DNA from: Nitrospira sp. UBA6909
GTDB lineage: Bacteria > Nitrospirota > Nitrospiria > Nitrospirales > Nitrospiraceae
Assembly: GCA_002451055.1 (NCBI GenBank)
Contig: DKBD01000021.1
Span: forward strand, 16,540 to 22,560
Length of the DNA stretch: 6,021 nucleotides
Reading direction: 5' to 3'
Part shown: in pieces, positions 6,007 to 6,021 of the stretch
Layout of the letters: each line of letters opens with the position of its first letter
How positions within the stretch are numbered: the stretch's first letter is position 1
Program-made: the position numbers and the translations under genes
Notes under the pieces: generated by a model
What the model was told of the DNA's origin: nothing
What the model saw: only the letters and a program-made list of their open reading frames with translations
Databases searched by the model: none

Positions 6007-6021
6007 GCGTCCTGGCAGGGT

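Noticed and set aside
5997..6020. CCCTG / CAGGG hairpin at the right edge
   Set aside because: It is a five-base stem with a 14-base loop that competes with the stronger palindrome copy 3, and the window ends there.

Overview
The window looks like a piece of a bacterial chromosome with moderately high G+C. The order threonine synthase, phosphoglycerate-mutase-like protein, aspartokinase is one I associate with Nitrospira and relatives (Nitrospirota), and the codon use and the short exported hypothetical proteins fit that. The assignment rests on memory of gene order and style, not on a search, so treat it as moderate confidence. All genes are on the + strand. I saw no RNA gene, transposase or CRISPR array.

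Bases 1-3108 hold a compact amino-acid biosynthesis operon: the 3' part of thrC (its start lies outside the window), an alkaline-phosphatase-superfamily protein related to ApgM phosphoglycerate mutases, and lysC. The genes are 16 and 5 bases apart, so co-transcription is likely. LysC makes aspartyl phosphate, the entry to Lys/Met/Thr synthesis. ThrC makes threonine from O-phosphohomoserine. The middle protein is best read as a candidate non-orthologous homoserine kinase, or a diverged relative, because two of the expected metal-binding residues of the mutase family are missing. Inside lysC an ATG with a good ribosome binding site lies exactly where other bacteria start the separate beta (ACT-only) subunit.

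Bases 3252-4235 encode a WYL-domain transcription regulator with an N-terminal helix-turn-helix. It is followed by a 195-base gap and then a second module: a cytosolic von Willebrand A (VWA) domain protein with an intact MIDAS metal site (4431-5111), and two short proteins with N-terminal export signals (5165-5389 and 5518-5850) that I do not recognise.

The most notable non-coding signal is a palindrome, GTGACC-N5-TGTCAC, present three times with identical spacing. One copy overlaps the stop codon of the WYL gene, one is centred 60 bases before the VWA start codon, and one lies at the right end of the window, probably ahead of the next gene. It looks like an operator, and the neighbouring WYL protein is the obvious but unproven candidate to bind it. 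Downstream of the last small gene, a long imperfect hairpin (about 5861-5920) without a T-run closes the module.
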